Below, in pieces: positions 37,119 to 45,319 of a stretch of 64,000 bases of DNA. Below the pieces are notes generated by a model that had not been told where the DNA came from, searched no databases, and was given only the letters and a program-made list of their open reading frames with translations. Each line of letters opens with the position of its first letter. Position 1 is the first letter of the stretch. Made by a program: the position numbers and the translations under genes. Source of the DNA: JBBQXK01 sp038209775. Its GTDB lineage: Bacteria; Pseudomonadota; Alphaproteobacteria; Rhodobacterales; Rhodobacteraceae. Location of the stretch: NCBI GenBank assembly GCA_038209775.1, contig JBBQXK010000004.1:83595-147594 (forward strand), written 5' to 3'.

Positions 37119-38393
37119 ATGACCCAGAAAACATTCGCCTTTTTCCCCGAAGCGGCTTACGGCCCCGCGCTTAATTCGGTCGGCATCGCGCAGGCGGTCA
37201 CCGCGCGCGGGCACCGGGCGGTGTTCCTGTCCGACCCCGGATTCGTGCCGGTCTATGAGGGGTACGGGTTCGAGGCGCATCCGGTGAAACTGTCGGCCCC
37301 GATGCCGCCGGACGAATTGGCCAAGTTCTGGGAAAACTTCATCAACGGCCATATCCCCAACTTCCGCAAATCGCCGATGGACCAGATCGACACCTATGTG
37401 CGCGATTGCTGGGAGGCGATCGTGGACAGCGCCAAATGGGCGCAACAGGACCTGCCCGCGATTCTGGCGCGGATCAATCCCGAAGTGATCTGTGTCGACA
37501 ACGTCATCCTGTTCCCGGCGATCAAGCAATCGGGCAAGCCATGGGTGCGGATCATTTCCTGTTCGGAAAACGAGATCGAGGACGACGCGATCCCGCCGCA
37601 CCTGTCGGGGATGTCGGTGCATGACCACACGGGGCACCACGCGTTTCGCGAGAAATTCAACCGGGTGATCCAGCCGATCCACGATGATTTCAACGCATTC
37701 CTTGCGGCAAACAACGAGGACCACTATCCGTTGGGCCAGTTCTTCGAAGCCTCGCCGTACCTCAACCTGCTGCTGTACCCCGAGGCTGTGAAATTCGACC
37801 GGGCCGTGCCGCTGGACCCGGCACAGTTCCAGTATCTCGAGGGTTGCGTGCGCAACGAGGCCCCCTATGAGGTGCCTGCGTTCGGGGCCAACCCCGACGG
37901 CCCGCTTTTGTACATCTCTTTCGGCAGCCTTGGCGCGGGTGATACGGACCTTTTGAAACGGCTGATTGCCATGGTCGGGAAATCCCGGTTCCGGGCCTTG
38001 GTCAATGTCGGCGACTATGGCGCGGAATACAGTGATCTGCCGCCCAATGTGGTGATCTCCAACTGGTTCCCGCAGCCGTCGGTCATTCCGCTGGTCGATG
38101 CAGTGATCCATCATGGCGGCAACAACTCGTTCACCGAATGCCTGTATTTCGGCAAGCCTGCGGTCATCATGGCCTATGTCTGGGATGGGCATGACAATGC
38201 GATGCGGGTGCAGGAAACCGGGCATGGTTTCCGGTCTGACCGCTATGAATGGACCGATGCGGATTTGCTGGCCAAGCTTGAGGCTTGCCTGACCGACCCC
38301 GCGATGCAGGCCCGGCTCAGGGCCACCTCGGCACATATGCAATCGCAGAACGGCCCGGAAAAGGCCGCCACGTTGCTGGAGGGCTTGCTGTGA
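37119..38393 (+). CDS. UGT/MGT-type (GT1-like) glycosyltransferase, paralog 2
   Basis: This 424-residue GT-B glycosyltransferase is clearly paralogous to the one in the divergent GntR unit. Shared blocks are TFAFFPEAAYGPALNSVGIAQA at the N-terminus, YLEGCVRNEA, LYISFGSLGAGD, SNWFPQPSV, the HHGGNNS block at His331-His332 and WDGHDNAMRVQETG. AAGGA precedes the ATG. It lies between the ABC ATPase and two cupin genes and overlaps the first cupin start (GTGA). A transporter operon carrying such an enzyme suggests it modifies the imported compound or an intermediate. Confidence 0.88.
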   Translation: MTQKTFAFFPEAAYGPALNSVGIAQAVTARGHRAVFLSDPGFVPVYEGYGFEAHPVKLSAPMPPDELAKFWENFINGHIPNFRKSPMDQIDTYVRDCWEAIVDSAKWAQQDLPAILARINPEVICVDNVILFPAIKQSGKPWVRIISCSENEIEDDAIPPHLSGMSVHDHTGHHAFREKFNRVIQPIHDDFNAFLAANNEDHYPLGQFFEASPYLNLLLYPEAVKFDRAVPLDPAQFQYLEGCVRNEAPYEVPAFGANPDGPLLYISFGSLGAGDTDLLKRLIAMVGKSRFRALVNVGDYGAEYSDLPPNVVISNWFPQPSVIPLVDAVIHHGGNNSFTECLYFGKPAVIMAYVWDGHDNAMRVQETGHGFRSDRYEWTDADLLAKLEACLTDPAMQARLRATSAHMQSQNGPEKAATLLEGLL

Positions 38394-38749
38394 CCAACCT
38401 CAATTCGACGGCCCCGCATATCCACGCGGCCACCACCTATGACGATCTGGTCGATTGGGGACCGCAGCCCGATGCCACAGCACCGGGGTCGCACAACACC
38501 GGGCGGCTGTTGTTCAAGGGGCCGGACAACCGGCCCGAAACCGGCATCTGGGTCTGCACGCCCGGGGCATGGACGCTGTCGATCCCGCGCGATGAGTTTT
38601 GCCATTTCGTCGCCGGTCGCGCCACCTATACCCGCGACGACGGTGAGGTGATCGAGGTGACCGCCGGCACCTGTGTCAGCTTTCCCGCAGGCTGGACCGG
38701 GCACTGCACCGTCCACGCAACCATCCGCAACATTTACATGCTGGTATGA
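38390..38749 (+). CDS. Cupin domain protein (Cupin_3/ureidoglycine-aminohydrolase-like), copy 1
   Basis: This 119-residue single-domain cupin shows W-CTPGAWTLSIPRDEFCHFV followed by AGRATYTRDDGEVIEVTAG and FPAGWTGHCTVHATIRN. The pattern fits the Cupin_3 group, which contains ureidoglycine aminohydrolase-like and EutQ-like proteins. The start is GTG, overlapping the glycosyltransferase stop. The next gene is a second cupin with the same layout, so the two may form a hetero-oligomer or act on successive intermediates. The exact activity is not known. Confidence 0.82.
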   Translation: MTNLNSTAPHIHAATTYDDLVDWGPQPDATAPGSHNTGRLLFKGPDNRPETGIWVCTPGAWTLSIPRDEFCHFVAGRATYTRDDGEVIEVTAGTCVSFPAGWTGHCTVHATIRNIYMLV

Positions 38750-38757
38750 GGCCGCCG

Positions 38758-39099
38758 ATGACCCCTGTGTTTCACAACCCGCTGGAAATAAACGATCTGG
38801 TCGATTGGGGGACGATCCCCACGATGCTGGAAGGCGTGTCGAAAGTGTCGGGCAAGGTTTTGTCCAAGGGGCCGGGTGGCGCGTCCGAAACCGGCCTGTG
38901 GATCTGCACCCCCGGCAAATGGTTCTGCCATGTGACCAGCGATGAGTTCTGTCACTTTCTGGCCGGCCGCTGCACTTATGTCCATGAAAGCGGCGATGTG
39001 ATCGAGGTAACCCCCGACACCGCCGCGTTCTTCCCCAAGGACTGGAAAGGTGTCTGCACCGTCCACGAGACGATCAAGAAGGTCTACATGATCCGCTAG
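38758..39099 (+). CDS. Cupin domain protein (Cupin_3-like), copy 2
   Basis: This is a 113-residue cupin resembling the preceding gene: LWICTPGKWFCHVTSDEFCHFL, then AGRCTYVHESGDVIEVTPD and FFPKDWKGVCTVHETIKKVY. The ATG with GAGG 6 nt upstream is used; another ATG at 38746 overlaps the upstream stop and could serve for coupled translation. Tandem cupins suggest gene duplication within the operon. Confidence 0.82.
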   Translation: MTPVFHNPLEINDLVDWGTIPTMLEGVSKVSGKVLSKGPGGASETGLWICTPGKWFCHVTSDEFCHFLAGRCTYVHESGDVIEVTPDTAAFFPKDWKGVCTVHETIKKVYMIR

Positions 39100-39107
39100 G
39101 AAATCCG

Positions 39108-40613
39108 ATGTTCAGCCCCGCCACGCCCTGCCGTTTCCTGACACCGGACTATCACGCGTCCACCGGCAGACCCATGCCGGTCACCGACCCCGCCACTTTG
39201 GGACAGGTCGGGCATTATGCGCATACGACCGACGCCGAACTGGCGACGACCCTGGCCGCCGTCAACGCCGCCCAGTCCGGCTGGAAAACGCTGGACGCGA
39301 AAACCCGTGCCCAGCACCTGCACCGTCTGGCCAACCGGATCGAGGCCGAGGATTTCACCGATTGCGCCATCCTGATGAGCCGCGAGATGGGCAAGCCATA
39401 CCCCGAGGCGATTGGCGAGTTGGCCAACTGCGCCCCGGTGTTCCGCTATTACGCCGAAATGGCGCGGGACGAGGCGGGCAAGGTGGCGGGCACCACACAA
39501 GCGGGGTCGTTCCAGTATGCGCGCTATGAACCCGTGGGCGTGTCGGTGCATATCATGCCGTTCAACTTTCCCATTCTTCTGATGTGCTGGACGGTGGCTG
39601 CATCCCTTGCCGCAGGCAATGGCTGCATCATCAAACCGGCCGAGGCGACCACGCTGTGCACGCTGGATTTCTGCCGGGTGTTCCGGGGTCTGCCGGATGG
39701 ATTGGTGGCCTGCCTGCCGGGCGGGGCCGATCTGGGCCGCGCGCTGGTCGCCAGCGACCAGACCCATGCGGTGGCCTTTACCGGATCCGTCGCCGCAGGC
39801 CGCGCGGTGGCGATGGCCGCGGCGGAGCGCATGAAACCGGCGGTGATCGAGGCGGGGGGGAGTGACCCCATGATTATCACCGCCAGCGCCCCGTTGGACA
39901 TCGCGGCGGCGGGGGCGGTGACGGCGGCGTTCCATCTGTCGGGGCAGGTCTGTACTTCGGCAGAGCGCATCTATGTCGTGGACGCCGTGCATGATGATTT
40001 CGTGGCGGCCTTTGTGGCCGAGACGCTGGCGCTTCGCATCGGCAACGGGCTGGACAAGTCCGAGATCGGGCCCTTGGTCAGCAAGCCTGCGCGTGACAAG
40101 GTGATGCGTCTGGTGGCCGACGCCGTGGCCAAGGGCGCGCGGGTGGAGTGTGGCGGGGGTATTCCTGCGGGGCTGGATACCGGCTGGTTCTATGCGCCGA
40201 CGATCCTGACGGGCTGCACGCCCGACATGGATATCCTGCACGAGGAATGTTTCGGCCCGGTGGCCGCCGTTGTCCGGGTGCCGGATTTCGATGCGGCGAT
40301 TGCTGGGGCCAATGCGTCGCCCTTTGGTCTGGGTGCGTCGGTGTTCACCACCCGGCTGGATGAGGCGATGGAGGCGGCGGAACGGCTGCAATCGGGCATG
40401 GTCTGGGTGAACAATCCGCTGATCGACAATGACGCGCTGCCGTTTGGCGGGTGGAAGGCGTCGGGCCTTGGACGTGAGTTGGGGCGGCAGGGGCTGGATG
40501 CGTTCCGGCGCACCAAAATGGTCATCATCGACCACAAACCGGTGCGGCAGGGGTGGTGGTATCCCTATCCCGACGACTGGTTCCTGCAGGGTGGCGGGCG
40601 GAAACATGTGTAG
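39108..40613 (+). CDS. Aldehyde dehydrogenase family protein
   Basis: This 501-residue NAD(P)-dependent aldehyde dehydrogenase resembles succinate-semialdehyde dehydrogenases. Glu248 lies in AVIEAGGSDPMIIT and the catalytic Cys282 in LSGQVCTSAERIYVV. The nucleotide-binding block is FNFPILLMCWTVAASLAAGN. It follows the cupins in the operon and would oxidise an aldehyde produced from the imported compound. The C-terminal sequence ends in a region containing several Trp residues near QGWWYPYPDDWFLQGG, an uncommon feature. Confidence 0.9.
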   Translation: MFSPATPCRFLTPDYHASTGRPMPVTDPATLGQVGHYAHTTDAELATTLAAVNAAQSGWKTLDAKTRAQHLHRLANRIEAEDFTDCAILMSREMGKPYPEAIGELANCAPVFRYYAEMARDEAGKVAGTTQAGSFQYARYEPVGVSVHIMPFNFPILLMCWTVAASLAAGNGCIIKPAEATTLCTLDFCRVFRGLPDGLVACLPGGADLGRALVASDQTHAVAFTGSVAAGRAVAMAAAERMKPAVIEAGGSDPMIITASAPLDIAAAGAVTAAFHLSGQVCTSAERIYVVDAVHDDFVAAFVAETLALRIGNGLDKSEIGPLVSKPARDKVMRLVADAVAKGARVECGGGIPAGLDTGWFYAPTILTGCTPDMDILHEECFGPVAAVVRVPDFDAAIAGANASPFGLGASVFTTRLDEAMEAAERLQSGMVWVNNPLIDNDALPFGGWKASGLGRELGRQGLDAFRRTKMVIIDHKPVRQGWWYPYPDDWFLQGGGRKHV

Positions 40614-40622
40614 GGGCGTGGA

Positions 40623-41822
40623 ATGAGCAAAGTTATCACTCTGATCGGCGGCGCCGGCATGATGAGCCAGGGCATCATCAAAGACCTCTTGTCGGACCGC
40701 GGCATCATCGACATCGCCGGGATTCGGGTCTGCGACACCGCCCGGGACCGGATGGAGGCGTTGCAGGCCCGGATGGGCGACCCGCGCCTGACCCTGCATG
40801 ACCTGAACGTCACTGACCCCGCCGCCTTGCAGGCCGTCCTCGCGGGGTCTGACATCTGCATCAACGGCGTGCCGACGATGGCGGGCCACCAGATGACCAT
40901 TTTCGAGGCCGCACTGGCCGCCCGCGTCGATTATGTCGATCTGGGTGGGCTGGGTACCTATACGGTCAAGCAGATGGCCTGGCATGACCGCTTTGCCGAT
41001 GCGGGGGTGGTGGCCGTGCTGGGTGTGGGGTCTGACCCCGGCCTGTCGAACGTGATCTGCCGGGCGGTGGCCGACAAGCTGGACGAGATCGACAGTATCA
41101 ACCTTTACTGGGCCGCCGAATTCACCGGCCCTGAAAGCCCGGTCCTGCGCCCGCCCTACAGCGTGTCCACCGTGCTGGCCGAATATGCCGACCCTTGCGT
41201 GCAGTTCCTGAACGGGCGGCATGTGGAATGCGCGCCCCAGACCGGGAAGGAGGTCATCGACCTGCCAGCTCCCTGGGGACCGCTGGAATTCATGTATTCC
41301 GCCCATTCCGAGCCGCTGACCGTGCCCCTGGCCGATGGTATCCGCGACAAGGGGATCAAGGAGTTCACTTGGAAGCTGCACCTTCCCACCCGCGAAAACG
41401 AGGCTTGGATCGGGTTGGTCAAGGCGGGCTTTGGTGACTACGACCGCCCGGTCAGCATCAACGGCCAAGACGTGCGCCCGCTGGATGTGCTGAATGCCGT
41501 CATCGCGCGCAACATGGCCGAGAACGCCGACAAGATCCCCGCGCAGGACAGCCACGAGATTCACTTTGCCATCGGCAAGGGGCGCATCGGCGGCAAACCG
41601 GCAACCGTGCGGTGTCAGGTCATTCTGCACCCTGACCCGATCTATGACGGCTATATCGACGCCGGAACCTCGATGAACGCGTCGATTGCAGCGCAACTGA
41701 TCCTGCGCGACGCCCGCAAGCCGGGGGTCTATGCCTGTGAGGGGTATTACGATGTCGACACCTATTTTGTCGAAGCGCGCAAACGCAAGTTCGACATCAG
41801 CCTGACGATGACACCGTCATAA
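40623..41822 (+). CDS. Saccharopine dehydrogenase-like NADP-binding protein
   Basis: This 399-residue oxidoreductase has a Rossmann start ITLIGGAGMMSQGIIKDLL. The middle blocks are DICINGVPTMAGHQ and VDYVDLGGLGTYTVKQM, seen in saccharopine, carboxynorspermidine and lysine-6 dehydrogenase relatives. It could act on amino acid-amine conjugates, opines or a cyclic imine. It is the last gene of the transporter operon, after the aldehyde dehydrogenase. Together they hint at amine/opine degradation (inference from family and neighbours). Confidence 0.85.
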   Translation: MSKVITLIGGAGMMSQGIIKDLLSDRGIIDIAGIRVCDTARDRMEALQARMGDPRLTLHDLNVTDPAALQAVLAGSDICINGVPTMAGHQMTIFEAALAARVDYVDLGGLGTYTVKQMAWHDRFADAGVVAVLGVGSDPGLSNVICRAVADKLDEIDSINLYWAAEFTGPESPVLRPPYSVSTVLAEYADPCVQFLNGRHVECAPQTGKEVIDLPAPWGPLEFMYSAHSEPLTVPLADGIRDKGIKEFTWKLHLPTRENEAWIGLVKAGFGDYDRPVSINGQDVRPLDVLNAVIARNMAENADKIPAQDSHEIHFAIGKGRIGGKPATVRCQVILHPDPIYDGYIDAGTSMNASIAAQLILRDARKPGVYACEGYYDVDTYFVEARKRKFDISLTMTPS

Positions 41823-42288
41823 CCGCCCTGATACCATGGGCTGACGCGCGGCGGTGCAGCACATCAACATGACCTCGCCCGGGGCTGCCGGTGCGCGTTC
41901 AGTGTCGTGCCAACGTGCAGACACGCTGGCCACCACAGCAAAATCAAGCGGCCGGGTCCGTCGCAGACGGACAAACCGCGCATTGGCGTTCCTGCGTGCG
42001 GTCTGGGCGCGTTCCTTGCGCAGTTTCTGGCAAGCCTGCGAAAAGCGCGGCAGACCAATTTCCGCTATCTTTGTATTTTACGCTTTGCGAAAAATATTGA
42101 AAGTAACATGTCAAGAAGAAGCTGCTGCAGAGCGCAGGCAAGCCTATTTTAGCAGCCGAAAATGAACGGCTAGCGTGAGAAAGCCCTGAATCCCAAGATC
42201 TACGTTTTTTTTCGTTGTCACATGGTACGAAACACGTAACGCTGGTGACGCGGACGCATGGCCGAGTCTGGGCAGGCAGGAGTGGGCG
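41823..42288. other. AT-richer non-coding gap
   Basis: No convincing gene is present: frames give only Arg-rich low-quality translations. The second half (about 42050-42240) is markedly lower in GC, with T-runs and an imperfect palindrome TTCGTTGTCACATGGTACGAA (42211-42231). It should hold the promoter and perhaps the operator of the following amidohydrolase/transporter operon. Confidence 0.45.
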
Positions 42289-43761
42289 TTGAGCTTGAAG
42301 CTGAGAGCGCGTTGGGTTCTGGCCCATGACGGCCGCGATCATGTGATGGTCGAGGATGGCGAAATCGTCATCGACGCAGGCCGGATTGTCAGCATCGGCC
42401 CACGCGGAGATGGCCCGGGGGACGACGGGCACGATTTCGGGCAGGCCCTGATCGCACCGGGATTCATCGACCTCAATGCCCTTGCCGATGCGGATACCAC
42501 GATCCTGGGCTTTGCCGGTGCCGCCGCGCCGAATGCCAAGGCGGTGCGGGCAGAGCATGTTGCGGCGGCGCAGGATGTGCTGACCACCGACCAGATGCTG
42601 ATGGCGGCGCGTGGCGCGTTTTGCCAGCTTTTGCTGTCAGGGGTCACGGCCGCCCTTCCGGTTACCTCGCTTCTGTTCCGGCGATGGGCCGAAACGGCGG
42701 CAGAGTTCGATGGCATTGCAGCGCTGGCTGATGCGCTGGGTCTGCGGCTGGTGCTGGGCCCCAGCTTCCGGTCGGCGGTAAATGTCGTTCGCGCTGACGG
42801 GACACTGGGGCAAGTCCGGGATGAGGCGGCAGGACTGGCAGGGCTCGCCGAGGCGGTGGCGTTCATCGAACGGCAGCGGGGCGGTCTGGTGTCTGGTCTG
42901 CTGGTACCTTCGACCATCGACACCTGCTCTGACATGCTGATCCGGCGCACGGCGGAGAAGGCGGCGGAACTTGGGGTGCCGTTCCGGCTGCATTGCTGCC
43001 AGTCACAGGCCGAGACCGAGGCGATATGGGACAGGGCCGGGGTTTCCTCGATCGGGCTGTTGCGCGACCTTGGGGTGCTGTCGCCGCTGGCGTTGTTGCC
43101 GCATGCCCAGTTGCTGGGCGGGCCGCGGGCCGATCCTGTGCTGATTGCCGAAGACCGGCAGGCGCTGGCGGACAGCGGTGCCACGGTGGTGCATTGCCCG
43201 CTGGTCATCGGGCGCGGCGGCAAGCGGCTGAACAGTTTCGCGGGCTTTCAGGCTCAGGGCATCCGCATCGGGATGGGCACCGACACCGCGCCGCCGAACA
43301 TGCTGATGAACCTGCAGATGGGGCTTGCCATGGCGCGGATCAACGATCCCGGCACCCGCCCCGCCGACCTTTTGCGGGCCGCCACGCTGGGCGGTGCGCA
43401 GGCCATCGGCCGGCCCGATCTGGGGCGCCTGCAGCCCGGTGCCGCTGCCGATCTGGTGGTCTGGGACCTGTCCGCACTGGACGTCCAGCCGGTGCATGAT
43501 CCGGTCGAGGCGCTGTTCCTGATGCCGCCGGGCCTGCGTCCGCGTCACGTCTGGGTGGCCGGGCGGCACGTCGTTCGCGATGCGCGCGTGGTGGGCACGG
43601 ATGAGGCGGCACTTGCCGCCGCGATGCAGGCCATCTTCGGGCAACTGCGCGACAGCTTTGCCGCGCGTCATCCGCAGGGGCTGGGCTGGCCCGCACTGTT
43701 TCCGCCTTCGTTTCCCACCACAACCAAAAACATGACAATCCAGCAAGGAGACCCATCATGA
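42289..43761 (+). CDS. Amidohydrolase family protein lacking the N-terminal HxH
   Basis: This 490-residue TIM-barrel protein belongs to the TrzN/AtzB/guanine-deaminase-like amidohydrolases. The expected PGFIDxHxH block reads PGFIDLNALADAD, so Asn63 and Leu65 stand where histidines bind metal. Later ligands remain: His235 (RLHCCQSQAE), His272 (LPHAQLLGG) and Asp332 (GMGTDTAPP). It may be a one-metal variant or catalytically changed. The start is TTG with AGGAG 6 nt upstream. The stop overlaps the next binding-protein start (ATGA), tying it to the dipeptide-type transporter. Confidence 0.85.
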   Translation: MSLKLRARWVLAHDGRDHVMVEDGEIVIDAGRIVSIGPRGDGPGDDGHDFGQALIAPGFIDLNALADADTTILGFAGAAAPNAKAVRAEHVAAAQDVLTTDQMLMAARGAFCQLLLSGVTAALPVTSLLFRRWAETAAEFDGIAALADALGLRLVLGPSFRSAVNVVRADGTLGQVRDEAAGLAGLAEAVAFIERQRGGLVSGLLVPSTIDTCSDMLIRRTAEKAAELGVPFRLHCCQSQAETEAIWDRAGVSSIGLLRDLGVLSPLALLPHAQLLGGPRADPVLIAEDRQALADSGATVVHCPLVIGRGGKRLNSFAGFQAQGIRIGMGTDTAPPNMLMNLQMGLAMARINDPGTRPADLLRAATLGGAQAIGRPDLGRLQPGAAADLVVWDLSALDVQPVHDPVEALFLMPPGLRPRHVWVAGRHVVRDARVVGTDEAALAAAMQAIFGQLRDSFAARHPQGLGWPALFPPSFPTTTKNMTIQQGDPS

Positions 43762-45263
43762 GGATACATCGAAGCCTGACGGCAGGGCTGATCGCCCTGA
43801 CCCTGGCACTGCCCGCGCAGAGCCTGTGGGCGCAGGATGCCGCGCCGGTCGTGATCGCCTCGTCCGAGGACGTGATCAGCCTTGACCCGCATATGCTGGA
43901 CAGCAACAACCCGACCGGATCGGTGATCTGGTCGCTGTTCGACAGTCTGGTGCGACGCGGGTCGGACGGATCGCCCCAGCCGCGACTGGCGACCGAATGG
44001 GAGCGGGTCGATGATGTGACCTGGCGCTTCAAGCTGCGGGAAGGTGTGACGTTCAGCAATGGCGAGCCCTTCAATGCGCAGGCCGTGGTGGTGAACTTTG
44101 CCCGCATGGACACCGCCCCCTTCAACTCGGTTCAGCAGTTGCATGACCAGACCGGGCTGACCGAGGTGCGGGTGGTCGACGATTACACCATCGAACTGGT
44201 GACCGAAAAGCCGACGGTGAACATGCTGTACTGGCTGGCCGAGGCGTTCATCGCGGCGCCCGGTTACATTACCGACACCGCGCCCGACGTGGTGGCCGGT
44301 GCGCCGGTCGGCTCTGGCCCCTATCTGCTGGGCGAGTGGAAGCGCGGCGATGCGCTGACGCTGGTTGTCAATGAAACCTATTGGGGTGGCGCGCCGGCGG
44401 TAAAGACCGTCACCTTCCGTGCCATCCCGGAAGTGTCGTCACGGCTGAACGAACTGCGCGCGGGCACCGTCGATCTGGTGGTCGGCATCACCCCGGATTC
44501 CGCAGAACAGGCGAATTCGGACGTAAGCGAACTGGTAAAGATCGAAGGCCTGCGCAAGATGCACATGGGCATCTCGATCAAGGGGGAACAGCCCGCGCTG
44601 GCCGATGTGCGGGTGCGTCAGGCGCTGAACCATGCCGTCGACGTGCCGACGATTGTGGCGTCACTGATGGGCGGATCGACCTCGCCGCTGGTCAGCATCG
44701 TCAACCCGCCGAACAACAATCCCGACCCGACCCCCTTTGCCTATGACCCGGAAAAGGCAAAGGCGCTGTTGGCCGAGGCGGGCTTTGCCGATGGCTTTCC
44801 GCTGACGCTGCAATGGTCCACCCGCTTTGACGGCGGCAAGGAAGTGTCCGAGGTGGTCGGCGCCTATCTGGAACAGGTCGGCATCAAGCCTTCCTATGAG
44901 GCGGTCGAGATCGGCCAGTTCCGCGCCGGTCTTTCCTCGGCCTCGCTGAAGGGCATCTACTTTCAGGGATGGGCCGCGCTGATCAACCCGTCGGTGGAAC
45001 TGGTGATCCTGACCTGCGGCCACGTCGACAACTCCAGCGGCTATTGCAACCCCGAGTATGACAAGCTGGTCATCGAGGCGGCGCAGACGCTGGACGATGC
45101 TGCCCGCCAGAAGCTGGAATTCGCCGCGCAGGCGATCATCTGGAACGATGCGCCGTGGCTGTATCTCTGGCGTCTGCCGAGCTTCTTCGGCATCTCGAAA
45201 AAGCTGAGCTATGACTTCCGCGCTGACAACTATCTTGAGCCCTATCTGATCACCTACAAGTGA
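43758..45263 (+). CDS. ABC transporter binding protein, dipeptide/opine (family 5)
   Basis: This 501-residue periplasmic binding protein starts with a signal peptide (LTAGLIALTLALPAQSLWAQ). The family-5 pattern is clear: SSEDVISLDPHMLDSNNPTG, EWERVDDVTWRFKLREGVTFSNGEPF and VRQALNHAVDVPTIV. Ligands of this class include dipeptides, opines and nickel. It is followed by a strong hairpin and then two permeases and two ATPases. The amidohydrolase upstream is coupled to it. Confidence 0.93.
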   Translation: MRIHRSLTAGLIALTLALPAQSLWAQDAAPVVIASSEDVISLDPHMLDSNNPTGSVIWSLFDSLVRRGSDGSPQPRLATEWERVDDVTWRFKLREGVTFSNGEPFNAQAVVVNFARMDTAPFNSVQQLHDQTGLTEVRVVDDYTIELVTEKPTVNMLYWLAEAFIAAPGYITDTAPDVVAGAPVGSGPYLLGEWKRGDALTLVVNETYWGGAPAVKTVTFRAIPEVSSRLNELRAGTVDLVVGITPDSAEQANSDVSELVKIEGLRKMHMGISIKGEQPALADVRVRQALNHAVDVPTIVASLMGGSTSPLVSIVNPPNNNPDPTPFAYDPEKAKALLAEAGFADGFPLTLQWSTRFDGGKEVSEVVGAYLEQVGIKPSYEAVEIGQFRAGLSSASLKGIYFQGWAALINPSVELVILTCGHVDNSSGYCNPEYDKLVIEAAQTLDDAARQKLEFAAQAIIWNDAPWLYLWRLPSFFGISKKLSYDFRADNYLEPYLITYK

Positions 45264-45271
45264 CGGTAAAT

Positions 45272-45298
45272 CCCTGCCCCGGATATTCCGGGGCAGGG
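45272..45298 (+). terminator. Intra-operon hairpin after the binding-protein gene
   Basis: Perfect 11-bp arms (45272-45282 and 45288-45298) flank ATATT and lie between the binding-protein stop and the first permease. There is no T-run, so it probably protects the upstream mRNA or lowers downstream expression, as seen in other binding-protein-dependent transporter operons. Confidence 0.65.
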
Positions 45299-45319
45299 GC
45301 AACCCGACAGGTCCGCTGC

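Noticed and set aside
39096..41696. 866-codon minus-strand frame opposite the aldehyde dehydrogenase and dehydrogenase genes
   Set aside because: It is a shadow of GC-rich coding on the plus strand; the His/Arg/Gln-rich translation has no recognisable motif.
41854..42165. Possible small gene in the AT-rich gap
   Set aside because: The translation is Arg-rich without family features and there is no clear ribosome-binding site.
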